Assembly (NCBI GenBank): GCA_902489075.1
Contig: CABTYO010000013.1
Coordinates: 1 to 64,000 of the forward strand
DNA length: 64,000 bases
Direction: 5' to 3'
From: an uncultured Faecalicatena sp.
GTDB taxonomy: Bacteria > Bacillota > Clostridia > Lachnospirales > Lachnospiraceae
Part shown: piece by piece, positions 26,737 to 34,536 of the stretch
Layout: each line of letters opens with the position of its first letter
How positions within the stretch are numbered: position 1 is the first letter of the stretch
Translations under genes and position numbers: made by a program
The notes under the pieces: generated by a model
What the model saw: only the letters and a program-made list of their open reading frames with translations
The model's database searches: none
Told to the model about the DNA's origin: nothing

Positions 26737-28299
26737 ATGGCTAAGATGAAAGTCAGAAAGAATTTCCAGCAGGCAAGATGGAATGAACCTATGATATATG
26801 AATTGTCAACCCCGGGACTGCGCGGAATTATCCCGCCGGTTGTAGAAGATGAGATCGAGGAGGCTGTGGGGGATGTGGATTCTCTGCTGCCGGAAGGATT
26901 AAAGAGAAAGACTTCGCTTGATCTGCCGGAAGTGGCGCAGAAACAGATCCTCCAGCACTATATCCACCTCTCACAGGAGACTATGGGAGCAAACCTTACA
27001 AATGATATTTCCGAGGGAACCTGTACCATGAAATATAACCCCAGGCTTTGCGAGACTCTGGCGGGCAATCCGGGGTTTGCAGATGTGCATCCGGATCAGG
27101 ACCCGGAGACAGTACAGGGAATCCTGAAAATCTACCATGAGTTTGAAAACATGCTCAAGCAGGTTTCCGGTATGGATAAATTTTCTCTCCAGCCAGGTGG
27201 TGGAAACCATGCAGTATACACGGCGGCATCTGTGATCCGTGCATACCACGAGGCAAATGGGGAGCTGGAGCAGAGAAATGAGATCATCACAACCATTTTC
27301 TCACATCCATGCGATGCAGCATGTCCTGCAACAGCGGGCTTCAAAGTCATCACAATCTGGCCGGATAAAAACGGAATGCCGGATTATGAGGCAATCAAGG
27401 CAGCGGCAAATGAACATACAGCGGCTATTTTCATGACAAACCCTGAGGACATCGGTATCTATAATGTCCACGCTGATAAAATTGTGGAAGCCATCCATGC
27501 GGTAGGAGGCTTATGCTTCTATGACCAGGCAAATGCGAATGCATTCCTTGGAGTGGCAAGGGCAAAAGAAGCCGGCTTCGATATGTGCCACTTTAACGTA
27601 CATAAGACCTTCGGTACTCCTCATGGCGGAGAAGGCCCGGCCTGCGGTGCATTTGGATGTAAAGCAGAGCTTGCTAAATTCCTTCCGGTACCGACAGTAG
27701 AATTTGACGGCGAAAAATATGATCTGGATTATGATAAGCCACAGAGCATCGGCAGGGTACGTCAGTATATCGGACAGTCCGCAGTCGTACTGAAAGCATA
27801 TGCATGGTCCATGATGATGGGGGCAGAGGGAATGCGCGAATGTGCGGAGATTTCTGTCCTGAATAATAACTATATGTTAAGCCTGATGGAAAAGATTCCG
27901 GGAGTCACTCATGCATTCAAGGGCAATGGAATCACACGTCAGGAGCAGATCCGTTACAGCTTCCAGGAATTAAAGGAGAAGTATGACGTCGGATCAGATG
28001 ATATGAACTGCCGCATGGGCGATTATGGAATCCCGTGGTTTTGGTCTTCCCATCATCCGTGGGTGATTCCGGAGCCAATGACACTGGAGCCGTGCGAATC
28101 TTACACGAAAGAAGATATCGAAGAATACTGCAAGGTAGTAGAAATCGTTGCAGGAGAGGCTGCCGAGAACCCGGAACTTTTGAAAAATGCGCCTTACCAC
28201 ACAGGCATGCACCGCAGAGTGAATGAGGAAGATCTGGATAATCCGGATAAATGGGCTGTAACCTGGCGGGCATACAAGCGGAAATACGGAGTAGAATAG
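26737..28299 (+). CDS. glycine dehydrogenase subunit 2-like PLP protein (GcvPB-like)
   Basis: The 520-residue protein has the P-protein beta-subunit fold. EGTCTMKYNPRLCETLA, FADVHPDQDPETVQGIL, FYDQANANAFLG and the PLP lysine K290 in HFNVHKTFGTPHGGEGP are all present. The normally strict AHGTNPASA stretch is replaced by SHPCDAACPATAG, so the substrate or lipoyl-arm site has changed. It starts five bases after the GcvPA-like stop and surely forms a complex with it. As above, the T, H and L proteins of the glycine cleavage system are absent from the island. It could be a glycine decarboxylase using distant partners, or a novel PLP decarboxylase/lyase. Confidence 0.83.
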   Translation: MAKMKVRKNFQQARWNEPMIYELSTPGLRGIIPPVVEDEIEEAVGDVDSLLPEGLKRKTSLDLPEVAQKQILQHYIHLSQETMGANLTNDISEGTCTMKYNPRLCETLAGNPGFADVHPDQDPETVQGILKIYHEFENMLKQVSGMDKFSLQPGGGNHAVYTAASVIRAYHEANGELEQRNEIITTIFSHPCDAACPATAGFKVITIWPDKNGMPDYEAIKAAANEHTAAIFMTNPEDIGIYNVHADKIVEAIHAVGGLCFYDQANANAFLGVARAKEAGFDMCHFNVHKTFGTPHGGEGPACGAFGCKAELAKFLPVPTVEFDGEKYDLDYDKPQSIGRVRQYIGQSAVVLKAYAWSMMMGAEGMRECAEISVLNNNYMLSLMEKIPGVTHAFKGNGITRQEQIRYSFQELKEKYDVGSDDMNCRMGDYGIPWFWSSHHPWVIPEPMTLEPCESYTKEDIEEYCKVVEIVAGEAAENPELLKNAPYHTGMHRRVNEEDLDNPDKWAVTWRAYKRKYGVE

Positions 28300-28300
28300 A

Positions 28301-29419
28301 ATGAAAAGACTAGGCTTTATCGTGAATCCGGTCGCAGGGATCGGTGGAAAGGTGGGACTGAAAGGTTCGGACGGGACCTTGATCCTGAAAAAAGCCCTGG
28401 AACTGGGAGCCGTAAAGGAAAGTGGACGAAAAGCACTGATCACGATGAAAGCGCTCAAAGAAGTGGAAGAAGAACTGGAAATTTATACATGGCCGGGAGA
28501 GATGGGGGAAGATGTCTGCCAAGAGGCGGGGCTTGAAGCCACCGTCCTCGGCAGCATCACGCCGGGAGAAACCACACCGGAGGATACCATCCGGGCCGCA
28601 CGGCAGATGAAAGAGCTGAATCTGGATTTGATTCTTTTTGTAGGCGGTGACGGGACCGCAAGGAATATCCTGGATGCGGTCGGTGACGACACGGTCGTCC
28701 TGGGGATTCCTGCGGGATGCAAAATCCACTCCGGTGTGTATGCGCTCAACCCGAAGACTGCGGGAAAACTGATGAAAGAGCTGGTTCAGGGGAAAATCAA
28801 AGAGACCAGGCTTGCAGAGGTGATGGATATCGACGAGGATCTGTTCCGGCAGGGAATCGTTTCCGCCCGTCTGTATGGATATCTTCGGATTCCCAATGAG
28901 ACCCGGATGGTCCAGAACTTAAAAAGCGGCAGAGGCTCCAGTGAATCCACGTCCATCGAACTGCTCTCCAATTACGTGGCAAGCGAGATGGAAGAGGATG
29001 TCCTTTATATAGTAGGGACTGGCTCCACAACTGCGGCCATCATGGAAAAACTCAATCTTCCAGGCACACTGCTCGGTGTGGATCTGGTGTATAACCACAA
29101 ACTGGTTGCATCAGACTGTACAGAGAAAGAACTGCTGGAAAAAATCAAAGATTATGAGAAGGTTAAGATCATTGTCACCGTAATCGGAGGACAGGGCTAT
29201 GTATTCGGCCGGGGAAATCAGCAGATCAGTGCGGAAGTAATCAGAAGAGTGGGGAAAGAAAATATTATCATTGCGGCTTCTAAGAATAAGATACTGGCAC
29301 TGTTCGGAAGCTGCCTCCATGTCGATACCGGGAATGAAGAAGTCAATCAGATGCTGTGCGGATATTACCGGGTAATAGTCGGGTATGGGGAAGCTATGAT
29401 GCTGGCGTTGTCAGATTGA
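28301..29419 (+). CDS. AcoX-like ATP-NAD kinase family protein
   Basis: The 372-residue protein is of the ATP-NAD/AcoX kinase family. RLGFIVNPVAGIGGKVGLKGSD is the N-terminal nucleotide-binding strand and loop, FVGGDGTARNIL is the NAD-kinase GGDGT motif, and LGIPAGCKIHSG is the following loop. Family members lie beside acetoin, amino-acid or aromatic catabolic genes and are thought to make NADP or phosphorylate a small metabolite, but few are characterised. It starts one base after the GcvPB-like stop and ends the operon. The giant hairpin element at 29447-29748 follows 28 bases later. Confidence 0.86.
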   Translation: MKRLGFIVNPVAGIGGKVGLKGSDGTLILKKALELGAVKESGRKALITMKALKEVEEELEIYTWPGEMGEDVCQEAGLEATVLGSITPGETTPEDTIRAARQMKELNLDLILFVGGDGTARNILDAVGDDTVVLGIPAGCKIHSGVYALNPKTAGKLMKELVQGKIKETRLAEVMDIDEDLFRQGIVSARLYGYLRIPNETRMVQNLKSGRGSSESTSIELLSNYVASEMEEDVLYIVGTGSTTAAIMEKLNLPGTLLGVDLVYNHKLVASDCTEKELLEKIKDYEKVKIIVTVIGGQGYVFGRGNQQISAEVIRRVGKENIIIAASKNKILALFGSCLHVDTGNEEVNQMLCGYYRVIVGYGEAMMLALSD

Positions 29420-29446
29420 GATTCGGGGCTAGACGGATTGGAGGGG

Positions 29447-29748
29447 GGCGCCTGGAGAAAAGCCGGGGCAGGACGACGAGCAGGGGCATCTATGCTGTGT
29501 GAAATACAGGTCGCTGCGATAAGCAGCCGTAAGGGAAAAAACGCAAAATCAGGCGGAATCAGCCGTATTCGCCGCCTAATCTGAGGATTAGGCGACTCAG
29601 TCGGCTTTAAAAGTTGTTTTGGAAAACAACTTTTATCCGTCTGATTTTGTGTTTTTTCCCAAACGGCTGCTAATCTCGCTGGATGTATTTTACACAGCAC
29701 AGATGTCCCTGCTCGTCGTCCTGCCCCGGCTTTTTTCCAGGCTGGGCG
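29447..29748. ncRNA. giant hairpin element A (structured RNA or palindromic DNA)
   Basis: Left arm 29447-29556 pairs with right arm 29635-29748. It includes a 28-bp uninterrupted stem around GCCGGGGCAGGACGACGAGC. Core: CGGAA; a hairpin with AGCCG / CGGCT outside and CGCCTAATC / GATTAGGCG inside, separated by an internal loop ATTCGC / ACTCAG; then a 13-bp hairpin (29607-29634, TAAAAGTTGTTTT); then TCCG. Arm mismatches on the plus strand are mostly G-U, which favours a plus-strand RNA. Element B at 60816-61125 has the same design with different stem sequences. No coding is likely inside. Promoter and transcript are unproven. Confidence 0.7.
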
Positions 29749-29767
29749 CATCAATGCGGGAGGACAG

Positions 29768-29848
29768 CGGGGGGGATCTAAAACTGACGGGGGGCGGCAG
29801 TGGGGGGAGAAGCGGATTAATTCGTTTGGTGGGACAGAGGGGGAAGGG
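29768..29848 (+). other. G-run cluster with G-quadruplex potential
   Basis: Six runs of three to seven G lie within 81 bases on the plus strand (29768-29774, 29788-29793, 29801-29806, 29830-29832, 29838-29842, 29845-29848). They follow the giant hairpin directly. A G-quadruplex in DNA or RNA is possible; a role is not evident. Confidence 0.5.
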
Positions 29849-29888
29849 GAAGAAAATTAATGAGATGTATTAGAATTTAAAAATTACT

Positions 29889-29916
29889 TTGATTATGAAG
29901 AGACTTCCTGTATAAT
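29889..29916 (+). promoter_or_regulatory. sigma-A-type promoter of the WYL regulator
   Basis: TTGATT and TATAAT are separated by 16 bases. The predicted start lies near 29923, giving a leader of about 65 bases before the regulator's ATG. Confidence 0.6.
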
Positions 29917-29989
29917 TTTTTATAGTGTAATTGAATGGGGATTTTTTAAGCTGGATAGAATTTTTAATAGAAGGGGGAGGCAGTGATCC

Positions 29990-30895
29990 ATGAAGATTGA
30001 CCGTTTGATTGGGATTTTATCGATTTTGCTTCAGCAGGAGAGGGTGACGGCTCCTTACCTGGCGGAGAAGTTCGAGGTGTCGCGGCGGACGATTAACCGG
30101 GATATTGAGGCGTTGTGCAAGGCGGGGATTCCGCTGACGACTTCTCAGGGGGCTGGAGGCGGTATTTCGATTATGGAGGGATACCGGGTGGACCGGACGC
30201 TCCTGACTTCGGGGGATATGAAGGCGATTCTGGCGGGACTTCGGAGTCTGGACAGTGTGGCAGGGAGCAATCGGTATCAGCAGCTGATGGATAAGCTGTC
30301 GATGGGGAATTCTTCGATCCTGACTTCGAACCAGCATATTGTGATCGACCTGTCTTCCTGGTATAAGTCTTCGCTGGCGCCCAAGATCGAGCTGATTCAG
30401 GAGGCGATTGACAAAAGGGAGTTGATTTCTTTTTCTTATTATGCGCCTGGCGGGGAGAGTATCAGGACGATGGAGCCGTATCTTCTTGTCTTTCAGTGGG
30501 CATCCTGGTATGTGTGGGGATATTGTCTGTCAAAACAGGATTACCGGATGTTTAAGCTGAACCGGATGCCGGAGGTGGATGTGACCGGGGAGACGTTTGA
30601 ACCGCGTGCTCTGCCGGAATATAAGATCGAGAACGATGTGGTCTTTCCTCCGAACATTTTTGTGAAGGCGTTGTTTGAACCTGAGATGAAGTGGAGACTG
30701 ATCGAGGAATATGGGATGGATTGTTTTCAGGTCCGGGAGGACGGAAAACTTCTGTTTCAGTTTGGATTTGTGGATAAGGACAGTGTGTTTGGCTGGTTTT
30801 TAAGCTTTCAGGACAAGGCGGAGCTGTTAGAGCCGGTGGAGCTGCGGGATGAACTGCGGGAAATGCTGGGACGGATGCAGAAAAAATATGAATGA
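29990..30895 (+). CDS. WYL-domain transcriptional regulator (YafY family)
   Basis: The 301-residue protein has an N-terminal HTH_11 winged helix (KIDRLIGILSILLQQERV, then APYLAEKFEVSRRTINRDIEAL) and a WYL domain (ISFSYYAPGGESIRTMEPYLLVFQWASWYVWGYC). The C-terminal extension (FVDKDSVFGWFLSFQDKAEL) matches WCX. WYL regulators bind nucleic acid or small ligands and control stress, defence and metabolic genes. GAAGGGGGAGGCAGTGATCC precedes ATG 29990. It is followed 66 bases downstream by a GyrI-like protein, a recurrent pairing in Firmicutes. Confidence 0.88.
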   Translation: MKIDRLIGILSILLQQERVTAPYLAEKFEVSRRTINRDIEALCKAGIPLTTSQGAGGGISIMEGYRVDRTLLTSGDMKAILAGLRSLDSVAGSNRYQQLMDKLSMGNSSILTSNQHIVIDLSSWYKSSLAPKIELIQEAIDKRELISFSYYAPGGESIRTMEPYLLVFQWASWYVWGYCLSKQDYRMFKLNRMPEVDVTGETFEPRALPEYKIENDVVFPPNIFVKALFEPEMKWRLIEEYGMDCFQVREDGKLLFQFGFVDKDSVFGWFLSFQDKAELLEPVELRDELREMLGRMQKKYE

Positions 30896-30961
30896 TGACA
30901 TAAAGGTGTCATGTTTGGTGTGTTAACCTTGTGTTATCAAAAGAAGGGAAGGTTATGCAGC

Positions 30962-31417
30962 ATGGAATATGAAGTAATAGAATTACAGGAGAAGAAAGCA
31001 GTTGGATTACGGGCAAGGACAAATAATTTTTCACCGGATATGTCAGCAGTGATCGGAGGCCTGTGGGGACGTTTTTACCAGGAAGATTTTTACGGCCGTA
31101 TCCCCGGGAAGGTGAACGGGAAGGCGCTTGGAGTTTATTCCGGTTATGCAGGAGATGAGAAGGATGATTACGACATCACAGTAGCCTGTGAAACAGACGG
31201 GACAGGAGAATTACCGGAAGGCACAGTCTCATTTACGATTCCGGCAGGGAAGTATGCGAAGTTTGTTGTGAAAGGGGAACTGCATGCGGCAGTGGGCCAG
31301 TTCTGGCAGGAGCTCTGGAAACTGAATCTGGACAGGACCTTTGTGTGTGATTACGAAGAATATCAGAACAGTGATGTTGAGAATGCGGAGATCCATATGT
31401 ATATTGGAGTGAAGTAG
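30962..31417 (+). CDS. GyrI-like / AraC-type effector-binding domain protein
   Basis: The 151-residue stand-alone effector-binding (GyrI-like, SOUL-type) fold includes MEYEVIELQEKKAVGLRART, ALGVYSGYAGDEKDDYDITVAC, FTIPAGKYAKFVVKGEL and LNLDRTFVCDYEEY. Such proteins bind small molecules or hydrolyse cyclopropanoids; some inhibit gyrase. I start it at ATG 30962 (GAAGGGAAGGTTATGCAGC upstream), not at the in-frame ATG 30911, whose first residues are not family-like. It is probably co-expressed with the WYL regulator and may supply its ligand response. A small hairpin with a T-run at 31507-31527 could end the transcript. Confidence 0.82.
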   Translation: MEYEVIELQEKKAVGLRARTNNFSPDMSAVIGGLWGRFYQEDFYGRIPGKVNGKALGVYSGYAGDEKDDYDITVACETDGTGELPEGTVSFTIPAGKYAKFVVKGELHAAVGQFWQELWKLNLDRTFVCDYEEYQNSDVENAEIHMYIGVK

Positions 31418-31553
31418 GAAGAGAAATTTAAAAGCGGATAAAATCAAAACGTTTTTGGCGTATACGTTGAAAACAGCGTATTTACGGCGATAGACCAGAG
31501 TTCAGTTAGACTGCCGTCTAGTTTTTTCGGACTGAAAAAAAGCTTCGAATCTC

Positions 31554-31581
31554 TTGACAAATCGTGAAATGTGGGTAAAAT
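31554..31581 (+). promoter_or_regulatory. strong sigma-A promoter for a short transcript
   Basis: TTGACA and TAAAAT are separated by 16 bases. Transcription should start near 31588. The next terminator is at 31815-31852, so the transcript would be about 265 nt. Confidence 0.65.
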
Positions 31582-31630
31582 GAAAGCAATTGATGAAAAA
31601 AGACACACACGAATGATTGGAGTTATAGTG

Positions 31631-31747
31631 ATGAAAGCGAAAAGTAATGGTTTTGACATTATGAATCAGTTTGATCAGACTCTGCCGCTTGCTGACAGTG
31701 TTGTTTTTGTACCGTGCACCCCCAGTCCCTTTGGGGTATGCGCATAG
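31631..31747 (+). CDS. 38-residue small peptide gene
   Basis: A GATTGGAGTTATAGTG ribosome site precedes ATG 31631. The peptide begins MKAKSNGFDIMNQFDQTLPL and ends SVVFVPCTPSPFGVCA, with two cysteines near the C-terminus. It has its own strong promoter (31554-31581) and a terminator (31815-31852), so it is likely a real small gene or a small RNA. I recognise no family. A processed signal peptide, a small toxin or a leader peptide are all possible. No maturation enzyme or transporter is adjacent. Confidence 0.45.
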   Translation: MKAKSNGFDIMNQFDQTLPLADSVVFVPCTPSPFGVCA

Positions 31748-31814
31748 TATAGAGATGAATATGAACAGTAAAGAGGATATCGTTGTGCTGAATGCTTAGT
31801 ATGGATCGAATACG

Positions 31815-31852
31815 AAGGATAGGGGTATAGCAATATGCTTCCTATCCTTTTT
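31815..31852 (+). terminator. terminator of the short transcript
   Basis: AAGGATAGG and CCTATCCTT form a 9-bp stem, with further pairing in the 17-base loop region, followed by TTT. It ends the transcript begun at the promoter 31554-31581. Confidence 0.7.
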
Positions 31853-31898
31853 CTCTGGTAAGCTTCTGCTGTAGGGCAGATGAGGAGGAAAAGCGTGC

Positions 31899-31933
31899 AA
31901 GAGAGGCGGACCGAATATCCGGCTCTTATTTTT
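31899..31933 (+). terminator. second hairpin with T-run upstream of proB
   Basis: AAGAG-AGG-CGGA pairs with TCCG-G-CTCTT and is followed by ATTTTT. A GAGGAGG ribosome-like site with a GTG lies just before it, so it might also act as an attenuator with a leader peptide in front of proB. Confidence 0.5.
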
Positions 31934-31980
31934 AACCTCACAGGAAGCAGCGAAGTGGATTTAGAATATCCACTTTGAAT
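31934..31980 (+). repeat. dispersed hairpin repeat, copy 3
   Basis: The bulge GGAAGCAGCG is followed by AAGTGGAT / ATCCACTT around a 7-base loop. Compared with copy 1 (AAGCGGA / TCCGCTT) one base pair has changed on both sides (C-G to T-A), which supports a conserved fold. It lies 70 bases before proB. Confidence 0.55.
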
Positions 31981-32050
31981 GTAGGAAGTTTCGTATCCGA
32001 TGCCGGAAGATATTCAGTACACATAAGATAAAACAGAGAGGCTGATAAAA

Positions 32051-33094
32051 ATGAATAGAAAAGAGATTTTGGAAAATAAAAAGAGAATTGTTATAAAAGT
32101 GGGAACTACGACGGTGACTTACAGCGAAACAGGCAATATTAATCTGGATAAGCTGGAGAAGTTCGTACGGATCCTCATCAATCTGCGGAATAAAGGAAAA
32201 GAGGTTATTGTTGTCTCTTCCGGTGCAGTCGGAATCGGGAGAAATGTCCTGGGGCTTCCCGGCAGGCCTGATAAGATGGAAGTGAAGCAGGCATGTGCGG
32301 CAGTCGGACAAGGACGTCTGATGATGATCTATGAGAAGTTGTTCAATGAATACAGTCAGCTGACAGCCCAGGTACTTCTGACCAAGGAGACGATAATCAA
32401 CGGAGAATGCAGGGAGAACGCGAAGAAGACTTTTGATGAGCTGTTCCGCATGAATGTGGTTCCGATTGTCAATGAAAATGATGCCATAGCTGTGGATGAA
32501 CTTTCCTATGGCAATTTTGGCGATAATGATACACTTGCCGCTTATGTGGCGGACCTTGTGGACGCGGACCTTCTGATCCTGATGTCTGATATTGAAGGGT
32601 TATATACCGATGACCCGAAGAAAAATCCGAATGCCAGATTCATCCACACAGTTGTCAGGATCGACGAGAACCTGGAACAGATGGCTAAAGGGGCGTCCAG
32701 CGACCTGGGAACAGGCGGCATGGCAACGAAGATCAATGCGGCAAAGCTCGCAACTGCAAGCGGGGCCGAGATGGTGATCGCAAACGGCGAAAATATTTAC
32801 ACGATCAATGATATTATGGCAGGAAAAAAGGTAGGAACTCTGTTTTTAACAAAGGAACATGGAGAAGCGCTGGAAAATGAACTGGCACCTGAGCGGGCCA
32901 TGTACCGCAGGCAGGCAAAACGTCAGAAAAAGGAGGGAGCAAGAGAAAAGGACGGCGCTTTGATGAGCAAAGAGACTGTGGCTGCACAGAAGACGGCAGC
33001 TATCCCGGAGGACGGGAAAGGGCAGGGAATCCTGGTATCCCGCGAAGCAGGCCCGGATGAGGGCGTGACACGGCGGTATATGGGAATCAGTTAA
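32051..33094 (+). CDS. proB: glutamate 5-kinase without PUA domain
   Basis: ProB phosphorylates glutamate to gamma-glutamyl phosphate, the first step of proline synthesis. The amino-acid kinase fold spans residues 1 to ~260: IVIKVGTTTVTY, VVSSGAVGIGRNVLG, NENDAIAVDELSYGNFGDND, LLILMSDIEGLYTDDP and GTGGMATKINAAKLA. Instead of the usual C-terminal PUA domain, residues ~285-347 are a charged, low-complexity tail (RQAKRQKKEGAREKDG onward) ending RRYMGIS. AGAGAGGCTGATAAAA precedes the ATG. proA follows 32 bases later in the same operon. Confidence 0.93.
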   Translation: MNRKEILENKKRIVIKVGTTTVTYSETGNINLDKLEKFVRILINLRNKGKEVIVVSSGAVGIGRNVLGLPGRPDKMEVKQACAAVGQGRLMMIYEKLFNEYSQLTAQVLLTKETIINGECRENAKKTFDELFRMNVVPIVNENDAIAVDELSYGNFGDNDTLAAYVADLVDADLLILMSDIEGLYTDDPKKNPNARFIHTVVRIDENLEQMAKGASSDLGTGGMATKINAAKLATASGAEMVIANGENIYTINDIMAGKKVGTLFLTKEHGEALENELAPERAMYRRQAKRQKKEGAREKDGALMSKETVAAQKTAAIPEDGKGQGILVSREAGPDEGVTRRYMGIS

Positions 33095-33126
33095 CGGATA
33101 ACAGGTCACGAAAATAGGAGGGCATT

Positions 33127-34374
33127 ATGGGAAGTTATATGGAAACATTAGGCAGCAGGGCGAAGGATGCATCCAGGTGTGCAGGAAAGCTGAAAACGGA
33201 AGAGAAGAACAGAGGGCTGTTGTCTGTTGCGGCTCAGCTGTGTCAGGATACAGAACAGATTCTGGCGGAGAACCAGAAGGATGTGACAGCGGCAAGGGAG
33301 CGCGGGATGAAGGCGTCTTTGGTAGACCGTCTGAGTCTGAGCAGCCAGAGAATTGCGGATATGGCAGAGGGGCTTCGTCAGATCGCAGCCCTGGATGATC
33401 CGATCGGCGAGGTATTGTCCATGAAGAACAGGCCGAACGGGCTTCGGATCGGCAAGAAGAGAGTGCCTCTGGGAGTTGTGGGAATTATTTACGAGTCCCG
33501 TCCCAATGTGACGGCTGATGCATTCGGACTGTGTTTTAAGACAGGAAACGCCGTGGTCTTAAGGGGTGGAAGCGATGCAATTAATTCGAATAAAGCCATC
33601 GTCCGCTCCGTGAAGGAAGGCCTTCGGAAAGAAAAACTTTCTCAGGACCTGATTTTACTGGTAGAAGATACAAGCAGGGAAGTCGTAAATGAGATGATGA
33701 AACTGCATGGCTGCATTGACGTGCTGATCCCAAGGGGCGGGGCAGGGCTGATCGCCAATGTGGTACAGAACAGCACCGTGCCTGTGATCGAGACAGGTAC
33801 CGGAAACTGCCATGTCTATGTGGATGAAACTGCCGATCTGAATATGGCAGTGGATATTATAGAAAATGCCAAGACACAGCGTATGGGTGTATGCAATGCC
33901 TGCGAATCACTGGTGATTCATGAGGCAGTGTCAGCGCAGGTGATCCCGATGATCGTAAGCCGTCTGAAAAAGCACGATGTGGAGATCCGCGGAGATGAGA
34001 GAGCCTGTGCATGCAGTAATGAAATCCTGCCGGCATCAGAGGAAGACTGGGGGACAGAATATCTGGATGCGATTATTTCTGTAAAAGTGGTCAATTCCAT
34101 AGATGAGGCAATCTGCCACATTAACACATATAATACGGGACATTCCGAATCTATCATCACGAAGGATTATAACCATGCGTTAAAGTTCCAGGACGAGATC
34201 GATGCGGCGGCCGTGTATGTCAATGCATCCACCCGCTTTACCGATGGATTTGAGTTCGGATTCGGTGCGGAGATCGGAATCAGTACACAGAAGCTGCATG
34301 CCAGAGGACCTATGGGGCTTGAAGCATTGACGACAACAAAATATATCATCTTTGGAGATGGACAGGTAAGATAA
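33127..34374 (+). CDS. proA: gamma-glutamyl phosphate reductase
   Basis: The 415-residue NADPH-dependent reductase makes glutamate-5-semialdehyde, the second step of proline synthesis. Aldehyde-dehydrogenase-fold motifs are [49 protein letters not shown] and the catalytic cysteine in [13 protein letters not shown]. The C-terminal [12 protein letters not shown] and [16 protein letters not shown] are typical. AAAATAGGAGGGCATT precedes ATG 33127. Length is normal. It is co-transcribed with proB; no proC is in the window. Confidence 0.95.
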   Translation: MGSYMETLGSRAKDASRCAGKLKTEEKNRGLLSVAAQLCQDTEQILAENQKDVTAARERGMKASLVDRLSLSSQRIADMAEGLRQIAALDDPIGEVLSMKNRPNGLRIGKKRVPLGVVGIIYESRPNVTADAFGLCFKTGNAVVLRGGSDAINSNKAIVRSVKEGLRKEKLSQDLILLVEDTSREVVNEMMKLHGCIDVLIPRGGAGLIANVVQNSTVPVIETGTGNCHVYVDETADLNMAVDIIENAKTQRMGVCNACESLVIHEAVSAQVIPMIVSRLKKHDVEIRGDERACACSNEILPASEEDWGTEYLDAIISVKVVNSIDEAICHINTYNTGHSESIITKDYNHALKFQDEIDAAAVYVNASTRFTDGFEFGFGAEIGISTQKLHARGPMGLEALTTTKYIIFGDGQVR

Positions 34375-34484
34375 GAGATGCGGGAAAATAAGCAGGCATT
34401 GCTATATCGGACAGGTTTGAAGCAGGAGAGATATGGTCAAAATGGGAAAAAATAAATTTGTAAGTGCGCTGTTATAACAATGTA

Positions 34485-34513
34485 TTGACGACGGCGATAC
34501 TGGGTATTATAAT
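34485..34513 (+). promoter_or_regulatory. promoter of the toxin-antitoxin operon
   Basis: TTGACG and a perfect TATAAT are separated by 17 bases, 23 bases before the antitoxin ATG. GTTATAACAAT just upstream could be part of an autoregulatory operator. Confidence 0.65.
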
Positions 34514-34536
34514 ATAGTAAAGAAGGAGTTGATATT

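Noticed and set aside
25343..28299. Complete glycine cleavage system
   Set aside because: GcvT, GcvH and lipoamide dehydrogenase genes are absent around the pair and key segments are altered, so I call it only GcvP-like.
13313..28299. Island as a plain AI-2 (Lsr) uptake system because of FGGY kinase, Rbs-type transporter and DeoC/LsrF-like aldolase
   Set aside because: There is no LsrG or LsrR-type (SorC) regulator, the aldolase keeps the DERA catalytic set, and the dehydrogenase, OYE and GcvP-like genes do not fit. It remains only a distant possibility.
29365..29873. Open frames crossing giant hairpin A on both strands
   Set aside because: They exist because the two arms are complementary; peptides are low-complexity and no ribosome sites are present.
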